Shown here piece by piece: positions 13,371 to 23,389 of a stretch of 34,363 bases of DNA. The stretch lies in contig CAXKVV010001902.1 of assembly GCA_964058805.1 (NCBI GenBank), positions 1 to 34,363 on the forward strand, in the 5' to 3' direction. Position 1 is the first letter of the stretch, and every line of letters begins with the position of its first letter. The DNA comes from Schoenoplectus triqueter. Lineage: Eukaryota > Streptophyta > Magnoliopsida > Poales > Cyperaceae. The position numbers and the translations under genes are program-made. The notes beneath the pieces are model-generated. The model was not told the DNA's origin. It saw only the letters and a list, made by a program, of their open reading frames with translations, and did no database searches.

Positions 13371-13378
13371 ACTAATAT
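13371..13378 (+). repeat. Left 8-bp target site duplication of the hAT element
   Basis: ACTAATAT, identical to 18040-18047. Eight bases is the size generated by hAT transposases. Confidence 0.95.
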
Positions 13379-13399
13379 TAGGGTTGTACAAGTAAACTC

Positions 13400-13520
13400 T
13401 CAACTCGTTTAACCCGTTTAATCCGTCCGACCCGACCCGTATTTTACCGGGTTGTACTGTTAGCGGGTTGGGTACGGATCCTACATTTGAGGAACCCGTT
13501 ACTCTGGGTTGGGTTATGGG
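13400..13520. promoter_or_regulatory. Left subterminal ACCCG repeat region of the hAT element
   Basis: The words ACCCG, ACCCGTT and their complement CGGGT recur many times in both orientations within about 120 bp. A matching cluster lies at 17885-18025 near the right end. Clustered short motifs inside the termini are the known binding sites of hAT transposases; the role here is inferred from position. Confidence 0.7.
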
Positions 13521-13911
13521 TTCGCCCATTTATATTCGGACCCGACTGTACAAATTAGTCTTCTCTATTCCTCTCCGACAGACGACAATGCTATTTACTC
13601 AATTGTTTGGTTGTTTCTAGGGTTGTCTCCTCGACTCCTCCGCTCGCGACGCGCGACGCCTCGATCTCCTTCTCGCAACAGCGCACAGCCGCACTCCGTT
13701 GAGCCGCCTCGATCTCCTTCTCTTTCCCTCTCATGATGCCGCACTCGGTTAAACTCGCCTTCAATTTTTCTCGAACTCGAGAATGGAACCACAGATCCTC
13801 CGACCTCCATTATGAATACAGCCTATACTGGTTAGCCCGATTCTCTGAAATTGATCTCTCTTTTGCAAGTTTTGCAACTTGAAAATATTTTTATTCAATC
13901 CTTTTAAATTA

Positions 13912-16522
13912 ATGGCGACCTCAGAGTCCGATAAATCTCCATGCCCAACAAATACAAAGGTGTCTTTCAAATTTCAATAATTGTTTATGAATTATGATAT
14001 TTAGGTTTCTAGGTTTGTTCATCCACTGTCGTAAGCTCGTAACCTCATTAGATTCTATTTTTATTTCTATGTTGAAGCCAACAAAGAAAATTTATTGTTC
14101 ACTCGCTTTTAATAATTGTTTATGCATATTTCTATGTTACCAGACAGATTTGAATTTTATGTTGAACGCTGCCCTGATATTAGTATAACTCTTCTTGTTT
14201 TGTTTCTTGCTGGCACTCTTAGAGTCAATGAAACAAATTTGCTGACACTCTTATGCATATTTTTATGCTCAATTATAATTTTGTTTGCTATGCAATACTG
14301 GTATGATGCCAATTGAGTTTCTGACTTTAATCAAAATGTAAATAGCTGAGTAAGAGCTTCATCATATATAGCTGAAATTTAACTAACTTATACTTTACTT
14401 TAATAGGTCCATGAAACTGACAATCTGAGAAACACTGCAAGCAATCCAACTAAAAGACAGTGCAACACTTCAAGAAGAGATTCTGAAATTTGGAACTATT
14501 TCGAGCACAATGAAGATAAAATGAATCCCAGGGCTACTTGCTTCTATTGTGGTAAATCTTATGCTGCTGATAGGAGTCGTCATGGTACTAAAACTTTGTG
14601 GAACCATCTGATACATCTCTGTCCCAACTCACCATGCATAGAGGAAGATCCAAAACATAAGAAACTTTCATTGGAGCCTCAAAATGGGCAAGTAAGTTCA
14701 AAACTCAAAGCTATAACTTTTAGTATAGAGGATTGTAGAAAGGCTCTAGCCAAAATGGTAGTGGTGGATGAGATGCCCTTTAGGTTGGTAGAAGGGGAGG
14801 ATTTTAAAATTTTCATAAAGACAGTGCAACCAATGTTCAATGTACCTTCTCGAGTTACTATCAGTAGGGATTGTTTGAAGCTCTTTGAGGAAGAAAAAAT
14901 AAAGCTAATGAAAGTCCTAAAAAATCAGCGTGTGTGTCTAACAACAGATACTTGGACTTCCATTCAAAACCTAAACTATATGTGTCTAACAGCACATTGG
15001 ATTGATAGTGATTGGAAGTTAAACCATAAGATACTTAACTTTTGTGTAGTTCCGGATCACAAAGGGGATACAATTGGGCAAACCATTGAAGATTGTTTGA
15101 TTGAATGGGGGTATAGGTGGTATATTTACTATGACAGTAGACAATGCAACCTCTAATAATGGTGCAATTAGTTATCTGAAATGAAAAATTAAAGATTGGA
15201 AAGGTACCATTTTAGATCATAAGTACCTACACTTGCGATGTTGTGCTCACATTGTTAATCTCATTGTGAGAGAAGGTTTGGATGAGCACTTTGAATCAAT
15301 CCAGAGAATTAGAAAGGCAGTTAAGTATGTGAAATCTTCTCCTAAAAGATTAACAACATTTAAGGATTATGTTGAAAAGGAGAAGATAAAGTGTAAAAAT
15401 TTATTGTGTCTTGATGTAGAAACTAGATGTAATTCAACTTATTTGATGTTAGAGTGTGCAGAAAAGTTTGAAAAGGCATTTGAAAGGCTTGGTGATATAG
15501 ATAGGGATTATCAATCTTATTTTATTGGTGCAAATGAAGAGATTGAGAACAAAGATGACAGAAATAACAACAAGGGCAAAGGGAAATGTAAAGTTATTTC
15601 ACCACTGGGAGAAGGAGATTGGGTTAAAGCTAGGTGCTTTGTCAAGTTTTTAAAATTATTTTATGGTGTTACAACACGTCTTTCTGGGTCTTCTTATGTG
15701 ACATCTAATAATTTTTTTCATGAACTTGTGTCAATTCAGACACGTTTAAATGAGGTGAGTAAGGCATGTGATCAGGAATTAAAAATTATGGCTGAGGGTA
15801 TGAAAGGAAAATTTGAGAAGTATTGGGAAAACCCTTGTAACCTTAACATGTTGCTTTATATAGCTGTTGTTCTAGAGGCCTGTTATAAGTTGAAATATGT
15901 CAAGTTCTGGTTGAAACAGATGTACCCGATTAATATTGCAAATGGTCTAATTAGAGATGTGGAGCATACAATGGAGAGTTTATATGCTCATTATTTTCAG
16001 CATCATGGTAAAATCGAATCAAATATTGATGAAGGCGCGACATTGAAAGTTGTGAGTAGTAGTTCTACCGTGAGACTTAGTTTTGTGATGGTAGATGATG
16101 AAGACTATTCGAGGTTTGTGAAGTCTCAATTTAAACGTCATTTAATGGAAGAAGAAAGTGTTGAAAGTAAGTCAGAAGTTGCAAAATACTTGGCTGAACC
16201 ATGCGACAGTGGAGATGATAAGTGTTTTGATATATTAGCATGGTGGAAGGTCAATGCCTCGAGGTACCCAATTCTTTCTCTGATGGCCAAAGATTTGTTA
16301 GCAATGTCGGTTTCAACGGTTCCATCTGAATTTGCCTTTAGTACAGGTGGACGAATCCTTGATCCCTTTAGAAGCTCTCTTTCCTCCAAAACTGTAGAGG
16401 CATTAGTATGTTGTCAGAATTGGTTGAGATCTTCGAATATTCATTATGATATGCGTGATGAGATGGAAGATGCAGAGAATTATGATATAACAACAAAAGG
16501 TAGTCTGTTTATACAGCTCTAG
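13912..16522 (+). pseudogene. hAT transposase with BED zinc finger (RICESLEEPER/DAYSLEEPER-like), lightly damaged
   Basis: Exon 1 is 13912-13959 (starts MATSESDKSPCP). Exon 2 starts at 14407 after TTTAATAG and keeps frame into SEIWNYFEHNEDK. Domains in order: BED-type zinc finger with CFYCGK and a later H-x-H/C pair (about residues 45-85); the RNase H-like core with LTTDTWTS and TVDNATSNN, which carry the first two acidic residues; and the C-terminal hAT dimerisation block (W-W-x-YPILSLMAKDLLAMSVSTVPSE, then FSTGGRILDPFRSSL). A frameshift near 15110-15120 moves the frame just before the TVDNA motif, and one TGA follows at 15179-15181. From 15233 to the TAG at 16520-16522 the frame is open again for 429 codons. 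With only two lesions the copy looks recent. The true last exon may lie further on if the end is spliced. Confidence 0.88.
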
Positions 16523-17884
16523 TGTTAGTCTGTTTATTTTTTTCATGTATTTAAAAGTTTTACATTAACATTTTTACTTTTCAGGAGTTGCAACACCGAA
16601 GACATAAAATGCTGGGGCCATTGTGAGAATTCAAGGTTAAAGGTAAGGTAAGTGATCCAAATATGATTCTGAAGTTGTATTTTTATTACTTTATTATGTT
16701 TGAGAATTTACAATGTCCACTGAATTGCACAACTGCTATTTTTATGAAAAAGAAATTGAGCAAATCCCAACCTCAATTTCTTTTTCTATTTTCTCTATTT
16801 GATTGAATGCATACTGATGCTTTGCTAATTTAGTATTGATTACAGCGTTGATAGCAATTGTGAATAAGAATACGTCTGTAATGAATTAATGATAGCACTG
16901 TTCTTTTTTTTATCCGTTTAGAAATATCTAATTTTTGGTATTAATTAAATTGGTCGTATATAGATGGCCTGTGGTATATCCTATTATTTTCAGTAAAAGC
17001 CTGTATAGGAATAAAAATAAAAAATTCTTACAATTTTGGGCTAAAATATGGAGAAGTATAAGCCAGATTGTAGCACTTTAGAAACCTATTATTTACCAAG
17101 AAGTGTATGTCAACTTAATAGAAAATAATACACCATCCTAGACCTAAAATAAAGGCACAAACTGGGCCCAAATTGGCTCAAAACTGCCTTAGACTCGATA
17201 TTTGATGCGGCAGGTTGAACTTTGACATATCAATATGAAACATGTTTAATTATTAAATATTTGTAATGATAGAATTAATTATTAATTTATTGTTTGTATG
17301 GTTATAATTTATTAATTGAACTTTTAATTCAATGCAATCTAAGTATTTCTTCAATTTGTATTTTTATTTTCGAATAAAGTCAAATAATTGTTCTAGTTAT
17401 CATAATGCATGATTATTATAGTTCAAGAAGCAACTGTCTTTTCTTTTCATAAAGTTTGAGGACTACTTTTTTCTCAAAAAATTAAGAAATAATTTGATAC
17501 AAGTGAATGTTCGGGAATTAACTTCTTTTTCCTTTAAATTTTAAGGATCAATATCTAAATATTACATTCTCAATACAAGTGAATTTTTACTTTTTATTTC
17601 TGGTGATCTCTTTATTATTATTGTAGGCAAGAAGCAACAATTATGGTTTGAAGATTTGATAATATTTTAGAGTTAAACTTTCTGAATTTTAATTATAGTT
17701 ATGAAATTATTGTGGTCTTTTATGTCATGGATTTTGTATGCTGTAAACTTATGCAATTGTTATTTCTTATATCATGGATTTTGTATGCTAGCAATTTTAT
17801 GTAGACTTTAAATTCATGAATGTTATGTGCTAAATTAATTTTATTTTAGTTGTCTTCATTTTTTTTATGCAACAGCCAAAATTA
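16523..17884 (+). other. hAT 3' non-coding interior
   Basis: AT-rich sequence between the transposase stop and the right subterminal repeats. A phrase ATCATGGATTTTGTATGCT (near 17771) also occurs as GTCATGGATTTTGTATGCT (near 17725), a short direct repeat. No gene is seen. Confidence 0.5.
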
Positions 17885-18026
17885 TAACCCGGTTAACCCG
17901 TGTAACCCGTATATAAAAAATTAGATGGGTTGGGTTGGGTTATGGGTGGGTTGACGAAAGATATTTTATAACCCGGTATAGTTGGGTTGGGTTGAAATTT
18001 TGATAAAAGAGTCGTTGACCCGCCCG
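17885..18026. promoter_or_regulatory. Right subterminal ACCCG repeat region of the hAT element
   Basis: ACCCGGTTAACCCGTGTAAC and repeated TGGGTTGGGT words form the mirror of the left cluster. It is presumed to be part of the transposition substrate. Confidence 0.7.
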
Positions 18027-18039
18027 TTGTACATCCCTA

Positions 18040-18047
18040 ACTAATAT
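18040..18047 (+). repeat. Right 8-bp target site duplication of the hAT element
   Basis: ACTAATAT, identical to 13371-13378, directly after the terminal CCCTA of the element. Confidence 0.95.
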
Positions 18048-18084
18048 ATTTAAACGTACAATTAATCTTCACATTTAAACGTGT

Positions 18085-18415
18085 AATTAATCTTCAATTA
18101 AACGTACAATTAATCTACATAATTAAATTATAATTAATCTACATAATTTCACATTTAAATTATAATTAATCTACACAATTAAATTATAATTAATCTACAC
18201 AATTAAATTAAATTATAATTAATCTACATATTTAAATTATAATTAATCTACACAATTAAATTATAATTAATCTACACAATTAATCTACTAAATTAAATTA
18301 TAATTAATGTACATAATTAATCTACTAAATTAAATTATAATTAATCTACACAATTAATCTACATATTTAAATTATAATTAATCTACACAATTAAATTATA
18401 TTTATATAAAATTAC
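18085..18415 (+). repeat. AT-rich minisatellite in the MULE-A PMD 5'UTR intron
   Basis: About a dozen imperfect tandem copies of a unit near 22-25 bp built from TTATAATTAATCTACA and CAATTAAA. In MULE-B the same intron (25217-25837) is AT-rich but much less regular, so the array expanded in copy A or its ancestor. Confidence 0.8.
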
Positions 18416-18444
18416 CTTTAATTGCAATTCCAAATATACAAATG

Positions 18445-18535
18445 TACTCGTACGTTTTTTCCTCCTCTTCTCTTCCTCTTTTTATCCTTCTCTTCTCTTC
18501 TCTTCCTCTTTCTTTCTCTCTTTCTTCTCCAACGC
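18445..18535 (-). other. Polypurine leader (5'UTR) of the MULE-A PMD gene
   Basis: On the - strand this is an AGAGAAAG-rich leader ending in AAAACGTACGAGT, matching the leader of the MULE-B PMD gene at 25069-25190. A donor AAAG|GTAATT follows (cut at about 18415), so the leader is joined to the ATG exon over an intron that now also contains the hAT element. Short open frames across it are low-complexity artefacts. Confidence 0.65.
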
Positions 18536-18591
18536 ACGAAATTTCTCTCTCCTCTCAACACATACCTGCGCGTTTGGTATATGTAAGAGGG

Positions 18592-18690
18592 AAACGTGCC
18601 ACTGTCAGTGGCTCGTTTCAATATAATAAGGAAACGCGCCACTGGCAGTGGCGCGTTTCAATCACGCCAGTGCCAGTGGCGCGGTACGAT
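18592..18690. repeat. GC-rich palindrome array, MULE-A right end (three copies)
   Basis: The perfect copy is 18632-18658: the 13-base arm AAACGCGCCACTG, a central G, then the exact complement of the arm. An imperfect copy lies at 18592-18618 and a degenerate one at about 18660-18690. The array stands between the terminal inverted repeat and the CT-rich leader of the PMD gene. It is very rich in CG in an otherwise AT-rich region. It probably serves as transposase-binding or promoter sequence (inference). Confidence 0.85.
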
Positions 18691-18769
18691 TCGTATATTT
18701 AGAATTTAACCGTTATCGGTCTTATTGTTAATAATATTATTTTATTAATAATTATTTATAATAAAATCT

Positions 18770-20350
18770 GTAAATTAACTCAGATTGATAAGAGGACGAG
18801 GGTTTTATCCGTTGCCATGTTTTTTCTTACGGCAGCCACTTCCGTACTTTTTACGAGTGTATGCAGGTGGGTCCGTGTCCGTTAAAGATCAATCACCCTT
18901 GAATCTGAATCTGGGCCATATAAACTATATCTGGCGGTCTCAAAACTATGGTACAAACGCATGCATAAATCATTAACTTTAAGATTTCTCCCTCGACATA
19001 ATAGCCATAGAAACCGGAGTTCACATCTAGGCAGCAGCTTTCAAATGTATATTGGATAGATTTTTTGTAGTTGCTACAGTATCAGACAGTATCAAAATTC
19101 GTACTAAGCGTTTTAAATGATTGAAATTGATTGAACTGACTACTATAAAAAATACAATACTACTGAAGATATGTACCCATCAATTACATTTACACAGAAC
19201 AGAGTACAAAGGTATGTGATTTCAGTATTTCACCAACTAATTAAATAAGAAATCAAAAAGTACAATTTAAACTCCTAATAAGATTGAGATGAAACTTGCT
19301 TCTTTTGTATTCCTTCTCGCTAGGGTTGCCGAGCGATAATCTCTTACAAAATACTTCCCATTTGCACTGATATGACACTATTGAAGTAAGATCATGTTTA
19401 GGTTTCGCACCTGCCCTCTAAAAGCTATATTTGGAGGTTTATAAGGTCAAGGTCGAATGCATAAAGGCACAATCACAAGGCAATGAGGCCGAGTGTTTAT
19501 GAAAACAAATGTTTTTGTGAGATTGAACCTTTTTTTATCGCCGTCACCAAGTGTCTTCTTCCATTTTTTTTAATTTTCTGACAACAAGCAAATAAAATTT
19601 AGAGGACAAATATTCATAAAATGTACATACCAAAATATTTCATATTTTTTTGGGAACAGGAGTACCGATGGGCATCGGACCAAAATATTGGTTTGATGGC
19701 CTCATCCACCATTGAATATTTTCAAGATTTATATTTAAATTTTTTTTATTGCTTTAAGATTCATGCACTCTTTGATCGTATGAACAAGATAGCTCATTGA
19801 ACCAAAAATGGTCCAATGGGCATCGGAAGCCCATCTCTATTTTTTGACCAAAAAAATTTCATATTCCTATCATCCTTGATTTTATATGGAATGTACAGAA
19901 TAATCTTTTTTGAACACATCTGTCGATAAATAAATCAAGATTCATACTTATCTGAAGGACAATGCTTATCTTTTAAGTTTGAACTCATAACTCTATCAGT
20001 GAACATAATTTGCTAGCGCTTTTACTCCTAATAAAAAAATTATACTCATTCTATACAAGTGTATACTAATTAATTTACAGAAGACTTAAAAGTCATTCCA
20101 AAGACTCTATAGTGATCTTATCCACTGTAAAGATTGCAAACAGTTCGTGACTCTAAGATAATGTGAGCATCATTTTTTTATTGAAAAAAAAAGAGTTTTC
20201 ATTTATTTAATCAAGCTTAAAAGTGAACAAAAGAATCAACTTTGAAATAAAAATATGGAATCTTTATGTATAAAGCAGAGGTGATTTAATTAGTCTCAGA
20301 GTAAAAGATAGTGGTTATTTTTGGACAAAAAATGGATATATTAAACTTCC
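18770..20350. other. Spacer between the MULEs, first part
   Basis: No gene recognised. The 63-codon frame at 18785 has no family features. A short imperfect inverted repeat built on GATGGGCATCGGACCA (about 19668) and CAATGGGCATCGGAAGCCC (about 19813) may be a small, old MITE, but its borders are unclear. Confidence 0.45.
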
Positions 20351-20352
20351 GT

Positions 20353-20488
20353 CTAATTTTATAATTTCGTTTGAAGCTGATTACTCTGTCACTAATTTTA
20401 GTTTTTCTTCAGTAGAATCACTAATTTTATAATTTCATTTGAAGTTGATCACTCTGTCACTAATTTTAGTTTTTCTTCAGTAAAATCA
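20353..20488 (+). repeat. 68-bp tandem duplication
   Basis: Units 20353-20420 and 20421-20488 start CTAATTTTATAATTTC and differ at a few bases. A third unit begins at 20489 (CTAATT) and is cut by the MITE at 20501. Confidence 0.85.
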
Positions 20489-20500
20489 CTAATTATATAA

Positions 20501-20879
20501 GAGGAGGGTTCAAATGTCTCAACTAAGTTTCAACTTTTAAATTTTTAATAATTCAAATTTAAAACTAGAATATCAAAATAAAATCGTTAGATCTTAGTCA
20601 TATTATTTAGATATAGATTAAAAATTATGACATTTGAATATTATTTTATGTGATATTGTGAACTTATAAAAATATATTAATATAATTAATTTTTAGACGT
20701 TGATTTTATAACTTATTGATTTACATAAAATGAAAGTGAATAAAAAAATATTTTTTATGTATAAGAAGAAAAATATAATACATCAAACCAACGATTATTT
20801 GTTAATATTTTAGTTTTACATTTAGAGCTATAAAAAATAAAAAAAATTGAGATATAATTGAGACATTTTAACCCTCTTC
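20501..20879. mobile_element. MITE of 379 bp with about 8-bp target duplication
   Basis: The left end GAGGAGGGTTCAAATGTCTC and the right end read backwards GAAGAGGGTTAAAATGTCTC are inverted repeats that extend to about 33 bp. TTATATAA occurs directly before the left end (20493-20500) and one base after the right end (20881-20888). There is no coding capacity. The 8-9 bp duplication suggests mobilisation by a hAT or Mutator transposase. Confidence 0.75.
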
Positions 20880-20889
20880 TTTATATAAT

Positions 20890-21685
20890 TATATTTGACC
20901 ATTATAATGGCAGCGTAACTGAAAAATATAAATACAAAAAAAAATTCAATGTCTACTAAAAGACACAAGAAAGTTGAAGTGACTAGATATTAATTTGGAG
21001 CAATGTTCAATAACGTCCAAAAAAAATATTATCTTTAATTTTACTATATTCTTCAAACACAGTTTTTAAAAGAATACCACACAGCAAATACATGACTATG
21101 ATGCAATGATGCAGACAATATGTCAGTAGTACCGAGGTGGCAAGTCACCGCTGCCAAGCGCAACTGGGAGTGAGATGGTATGGGAATAATGGGATGGATG
21201 TGTTGTGTGAGTGTGTAGCCTACGGGCTTTGTCAAAAAAAAAAGTGGCAAAATATGACTCTGCCTCGGAAAATTCATCCGACCAATTAGTTAGAATTTGA
21301 ATTCAGTCTGATTTAATTTTTTAAAATATCAAATTAATTAGATTAATTAGATATGATTCAAGATCAAATTATCTACATTCAAACGAAATTAATTTAAAAT
21401 ATGAAGAAAATCAATTTTTAATTTGATCTTGACTTGACCTATTCTAACCTATTTTTTTTTAGAAAATTAAATTAATCTGATCTATTCGAACCCAAATCCA
21501 AACCTAAACTCACCCATCTGATTGTCACCTCTAGACAATGGGCACCCGATTAAGTTCAGATAGTATAATAATTAAATTAATTATAAATTTATAACGTGTT
21601 TAGGAGATAATTCTGTCAAAAAGATAATCAGCGATGACAGGAATACAAAAGATCCATTATCTCTATCTACAACTTAGGATTAGTT
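20890..21685. other. Spacer, no gene seen
   Basis: AT-rich DNA with one more balanced segment (21110-21240). The 74-codon - strand frame over that segment has no recognisable features. Confidence 0.4.
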
Positions 21686-22144
21686 TAGGGGTGTTAATTA
21701 TTGATCTGATCTGATCCGAAATTAATCTGACCTAACATGATATGAAGATAAATGAGTTGGATATGGGTTTAATTTTTTGATCCAAATGGGGTCGGGTTTT
21801 GATCAACCCGACCCGACTTGATTAATTATATTTTTTGAAGTAATTTTGTGATTTATGACTAATTAAAACTTAAATATATATTAATTAAGATGAATTATAA
21901 ATTAATTAATATTTTATTACTTAAAATTATATAAAAATAATTAATAATTAATTTATTTATTTATACGGGTTGGGTTGATCCGTGACCTGTCAGATCGGAT
22001 CGAGTCGATCCGTGGCCCGTCAGATCGGATCAAATCAATTCGTGACCCGTTAGGTCAGATATGAGTTAAAAAAATTATCTAAATTGAATCAGATCAGATA
22101 AAATATAATATGGTGCGACCGAAACCGACCCATTAACACCCCTA
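21686..22144. mobile_element. Non-autonomous hAT-like element (459 bp)
   Basis: The left end TAGGGGTGTTAAT and the right end ATTAACACCCCTA are a perfect 13-bp inverted pair. The interior carries repeated GATCGGATC and ACCCG/GGGTTGGGTT words like the subterminal regions of the autonomous hAT at 13379-18039. The 8 bases on each side (GATTAGTT and TATCAATC) do not match, so the target duplication has decayed or the element has recombined. Confidence 0.65.
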
Positions 22145-22221
22145 TATCAATCTATTCCGCATATGTTCCGGTGTGGGGTGGGAATGTCAATGAAGTGTTA
22201 GAACTTAGAAGGTATTATATT

Positions 22222-22436
22222 GGGGAGTGGGGAGGTTCAAAGGGTGTTGAATTAAAAAGTTGGTTCAAAGTACTCTGAAGCCGTTCATTTTGTATTGAGA
22301 TTCGTAATAATTATTAAAAAATATGAATTTTAAATTTAAAATCTATTAAAACTATAAATTTCAATGCAAAATCAGCAGTTCAGACATGCTTGAACTATTT
22401 TTTTTGGTTCAAAGTTGTTTGTACCTCCCCGCCTCC
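22222..22436. mobile_element. MITE of 215 bp with 8-10 bp target duplication
   Basis: Flanked by direct copies of ATTATATT at 22214-22221 and 22437-22444 (ATTATATTGG if the next bases are counted). The ends are imperfect inverted repeats sharing GGGGAGGT-CAAA and, further in, TTGGTTCAAAG. It has no coding capacity. The duplication size fits hAT or Mutator type. Confidence 0.7.
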
Positions 22437-22444
22437 ATTATATT

Positions 22445-22666
22445 GGTATTTGGGCACAACTTCTGAGGCGCGGAGAATCCGGATTCTGAAAAAGGAAGGT
22501 AGCCACGTAGGGATGGACGAGCTACGAAGGGGGAACGAATGAACGAATCGACGTGGGGACCACTCACATCTCACAAGCTCTCAGGAGGAGGCTGAGGCTC
22601 TCAAGCACACCTCTAAGCTTGTAAACGATCCATTTGGTTTTTACCATGAAGAATTGACTGCGTGAA
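22445..22666 (+). promoter_or_regulatory. GC-balanced promoter-like segment
   Basis: After thousands of AT-rich bases this stretch is clearly more balanced. It contains CCACGTAG and GACGTGGGG, G-box-like words, then CTCTCAGGAGGAGGCTGAGG and a leader-like run up to the ATG at 22667. It resembles the 5' flank of a plant gene. No TATA box is obvious. Confidence 0.35.
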
Positions 22667-22696
22667 ATGGCGACGCCCCCATTAGAGAAGAAATGG
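22667..22696 (+). pseudogene. Possible orphan first exon (MATPPLEKK...)
   Basis: ATG at 22667 opens MATPPLEKK and is followed by a good donor, AAATG|GTGAGG. No downstream exon with matching phase was recognised before 24864, where MULE-B and other repeats intervene. It could be the 5' remnant of a host gene whose body was lost or displaced by repeats, or a chance frame. A - strand frame of 80 codons at 22723-22965 overlaps the following DNA but is not recognised either. Confidence 0.3.
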
Positions 22697-22965
22697 TGAG
22701 GAGAAATCTCGCTGGCTTCCTGCTATTTTGCTATGTTGCGCCTGTGCACGTGGCGCCACTGCTCTTTTGTTAGTTGAGAAGGGATTAAATTATCACTAGT
22801 GATTTGAAAAAATCTGAACGGGTAGACTTGTTCCGTGCAAATCTGCATCTTTAATTCGTTCTGGACCGCTTCGGGTAGGTCCATAGCTAGATCCGGATCC
22901 GTTGATGGTCCAGTCCGAGCATGAACCAGATGTAAAAAATTTGAAAGCAGAATCGTCAAATTCAT

Positions 22966-23388
22966 CCCGCGCTCACCCGTCCCGCTCTCACCCGTGACCC
23001 GCGCTCACCCGTCCAAACTAGCTATCTAGACCTGGCGCTACATGGCGGAGCTTCAGGGCAATGCTGTAGGCCGACGCTTCAGGGCGTGCTGCATGGCAGG
23101 GCGACACTGCATTGAGGAAATTTTGACTTTTTTTTAAGTTACAAAAAAATCGACCCGCCCCACTCGCCATGACCTACCCAGACCGCCCCTTGGCCCACCC
23201 ATCCTGACCCATGAGGGTCCTATCCGCGAGGGTCTAACACGGGTCGGGTTGGAATTTTCTAGTTTTAGACCGCTCAAACCTGTCCCGTCCCGTCCTGCCC
23301 GGGACCCACTCTCACCCGGGACCCGCGCTCACCCGTGACCCAGAGGGGTTTCACCCGGACCGCCCCGTCCCGTTTTCAAAACTCTAAT
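22966..23388. repeat. GC-rich segment with CGCTCACCCGT repeats
   Basis: The words CCCGCGCTCACCCGT and CTCTCACCCG recur three times at the left (22975-23015) and again at the right (23305-23345). The right edge reads backwards TAGAGTTTTGAAAACGGGAC, a hAT-like TAG start. The left border was not found. It is probably a fragment of another non-autonomous hAT element. Confidence 0.45.
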
Positions 23389-23389
23389 T

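Larger units (their letters stand above)
13379..18039 (+). mobile_element. hAT-family DNA transposon with 8-bp target duplication
   Basis: The left end reads TAGGGTTGTACAA (13379-13391). The right end, read backwards, is TAGGGATGTACAA (18039-18027), so the 13-bp terminal inverted repeats differ at one base. Direct 8-bp copies ACTAATAT flank it at 13371-13378 and 18040-18047. Both subterminal regions are packed with ACCCG/CGGGT words (13400-13520 and 17885-18025), as expected for hAT transposase-binding regions. The element is 4661 bp and carries one transposase gene. It was inserted into the AT-rich 5'UTR intron of the MULE-A PMD gene, so it is younger than MULE-A. Confidence 0.95.
10240..18769 (-). 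mobile_element. MULE-A: Mutator-like element with PMD gene, left end missing, hAT nested inside
   Basis: The right terminus ends at 18769. Read inwards it starts AGATTTTATTATAAATAATT, clearly related to the MULE-B termini, and is followed by three copies of the GC-rich palindrome (18592-18690) and a CT-rich leader. Inside lies a ten-exon PMD pseudogene on the - strand. No MURA transposase sequence and no left terminus are present, so the element was truncated near 10080-10240 or its left half was lost by rearrangement. Without the 4.66-kb hAT insertion the remnant is about 3.9 kb. The first bases after the right end (GTAAATTAAC) were not found as a direct copy on the left, so no target duplication can be claimed. 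Confidence 0.75.

Noticed and set aside
18085..18415. Regularly spaced repeats considered as a CRISPR-like array
   Set aside because: The units are contiguous AT-rich minisatellite copies without unique spacers, in a eukaryotic setting.
18418..18702. Open frames over the CT-rich tract and palindromes of MULE-A
   Set aside because: Same low-complexity artefact as in MULE-B; no codon or family signal.
22723..22965. 80-codon - strand frame (MNLTILLSNFLHLVHARTGP)
   Set aside because: Not recognised as any family and lacking promoter or splice support. Noted only as an alternative in the orphan-exon entry.
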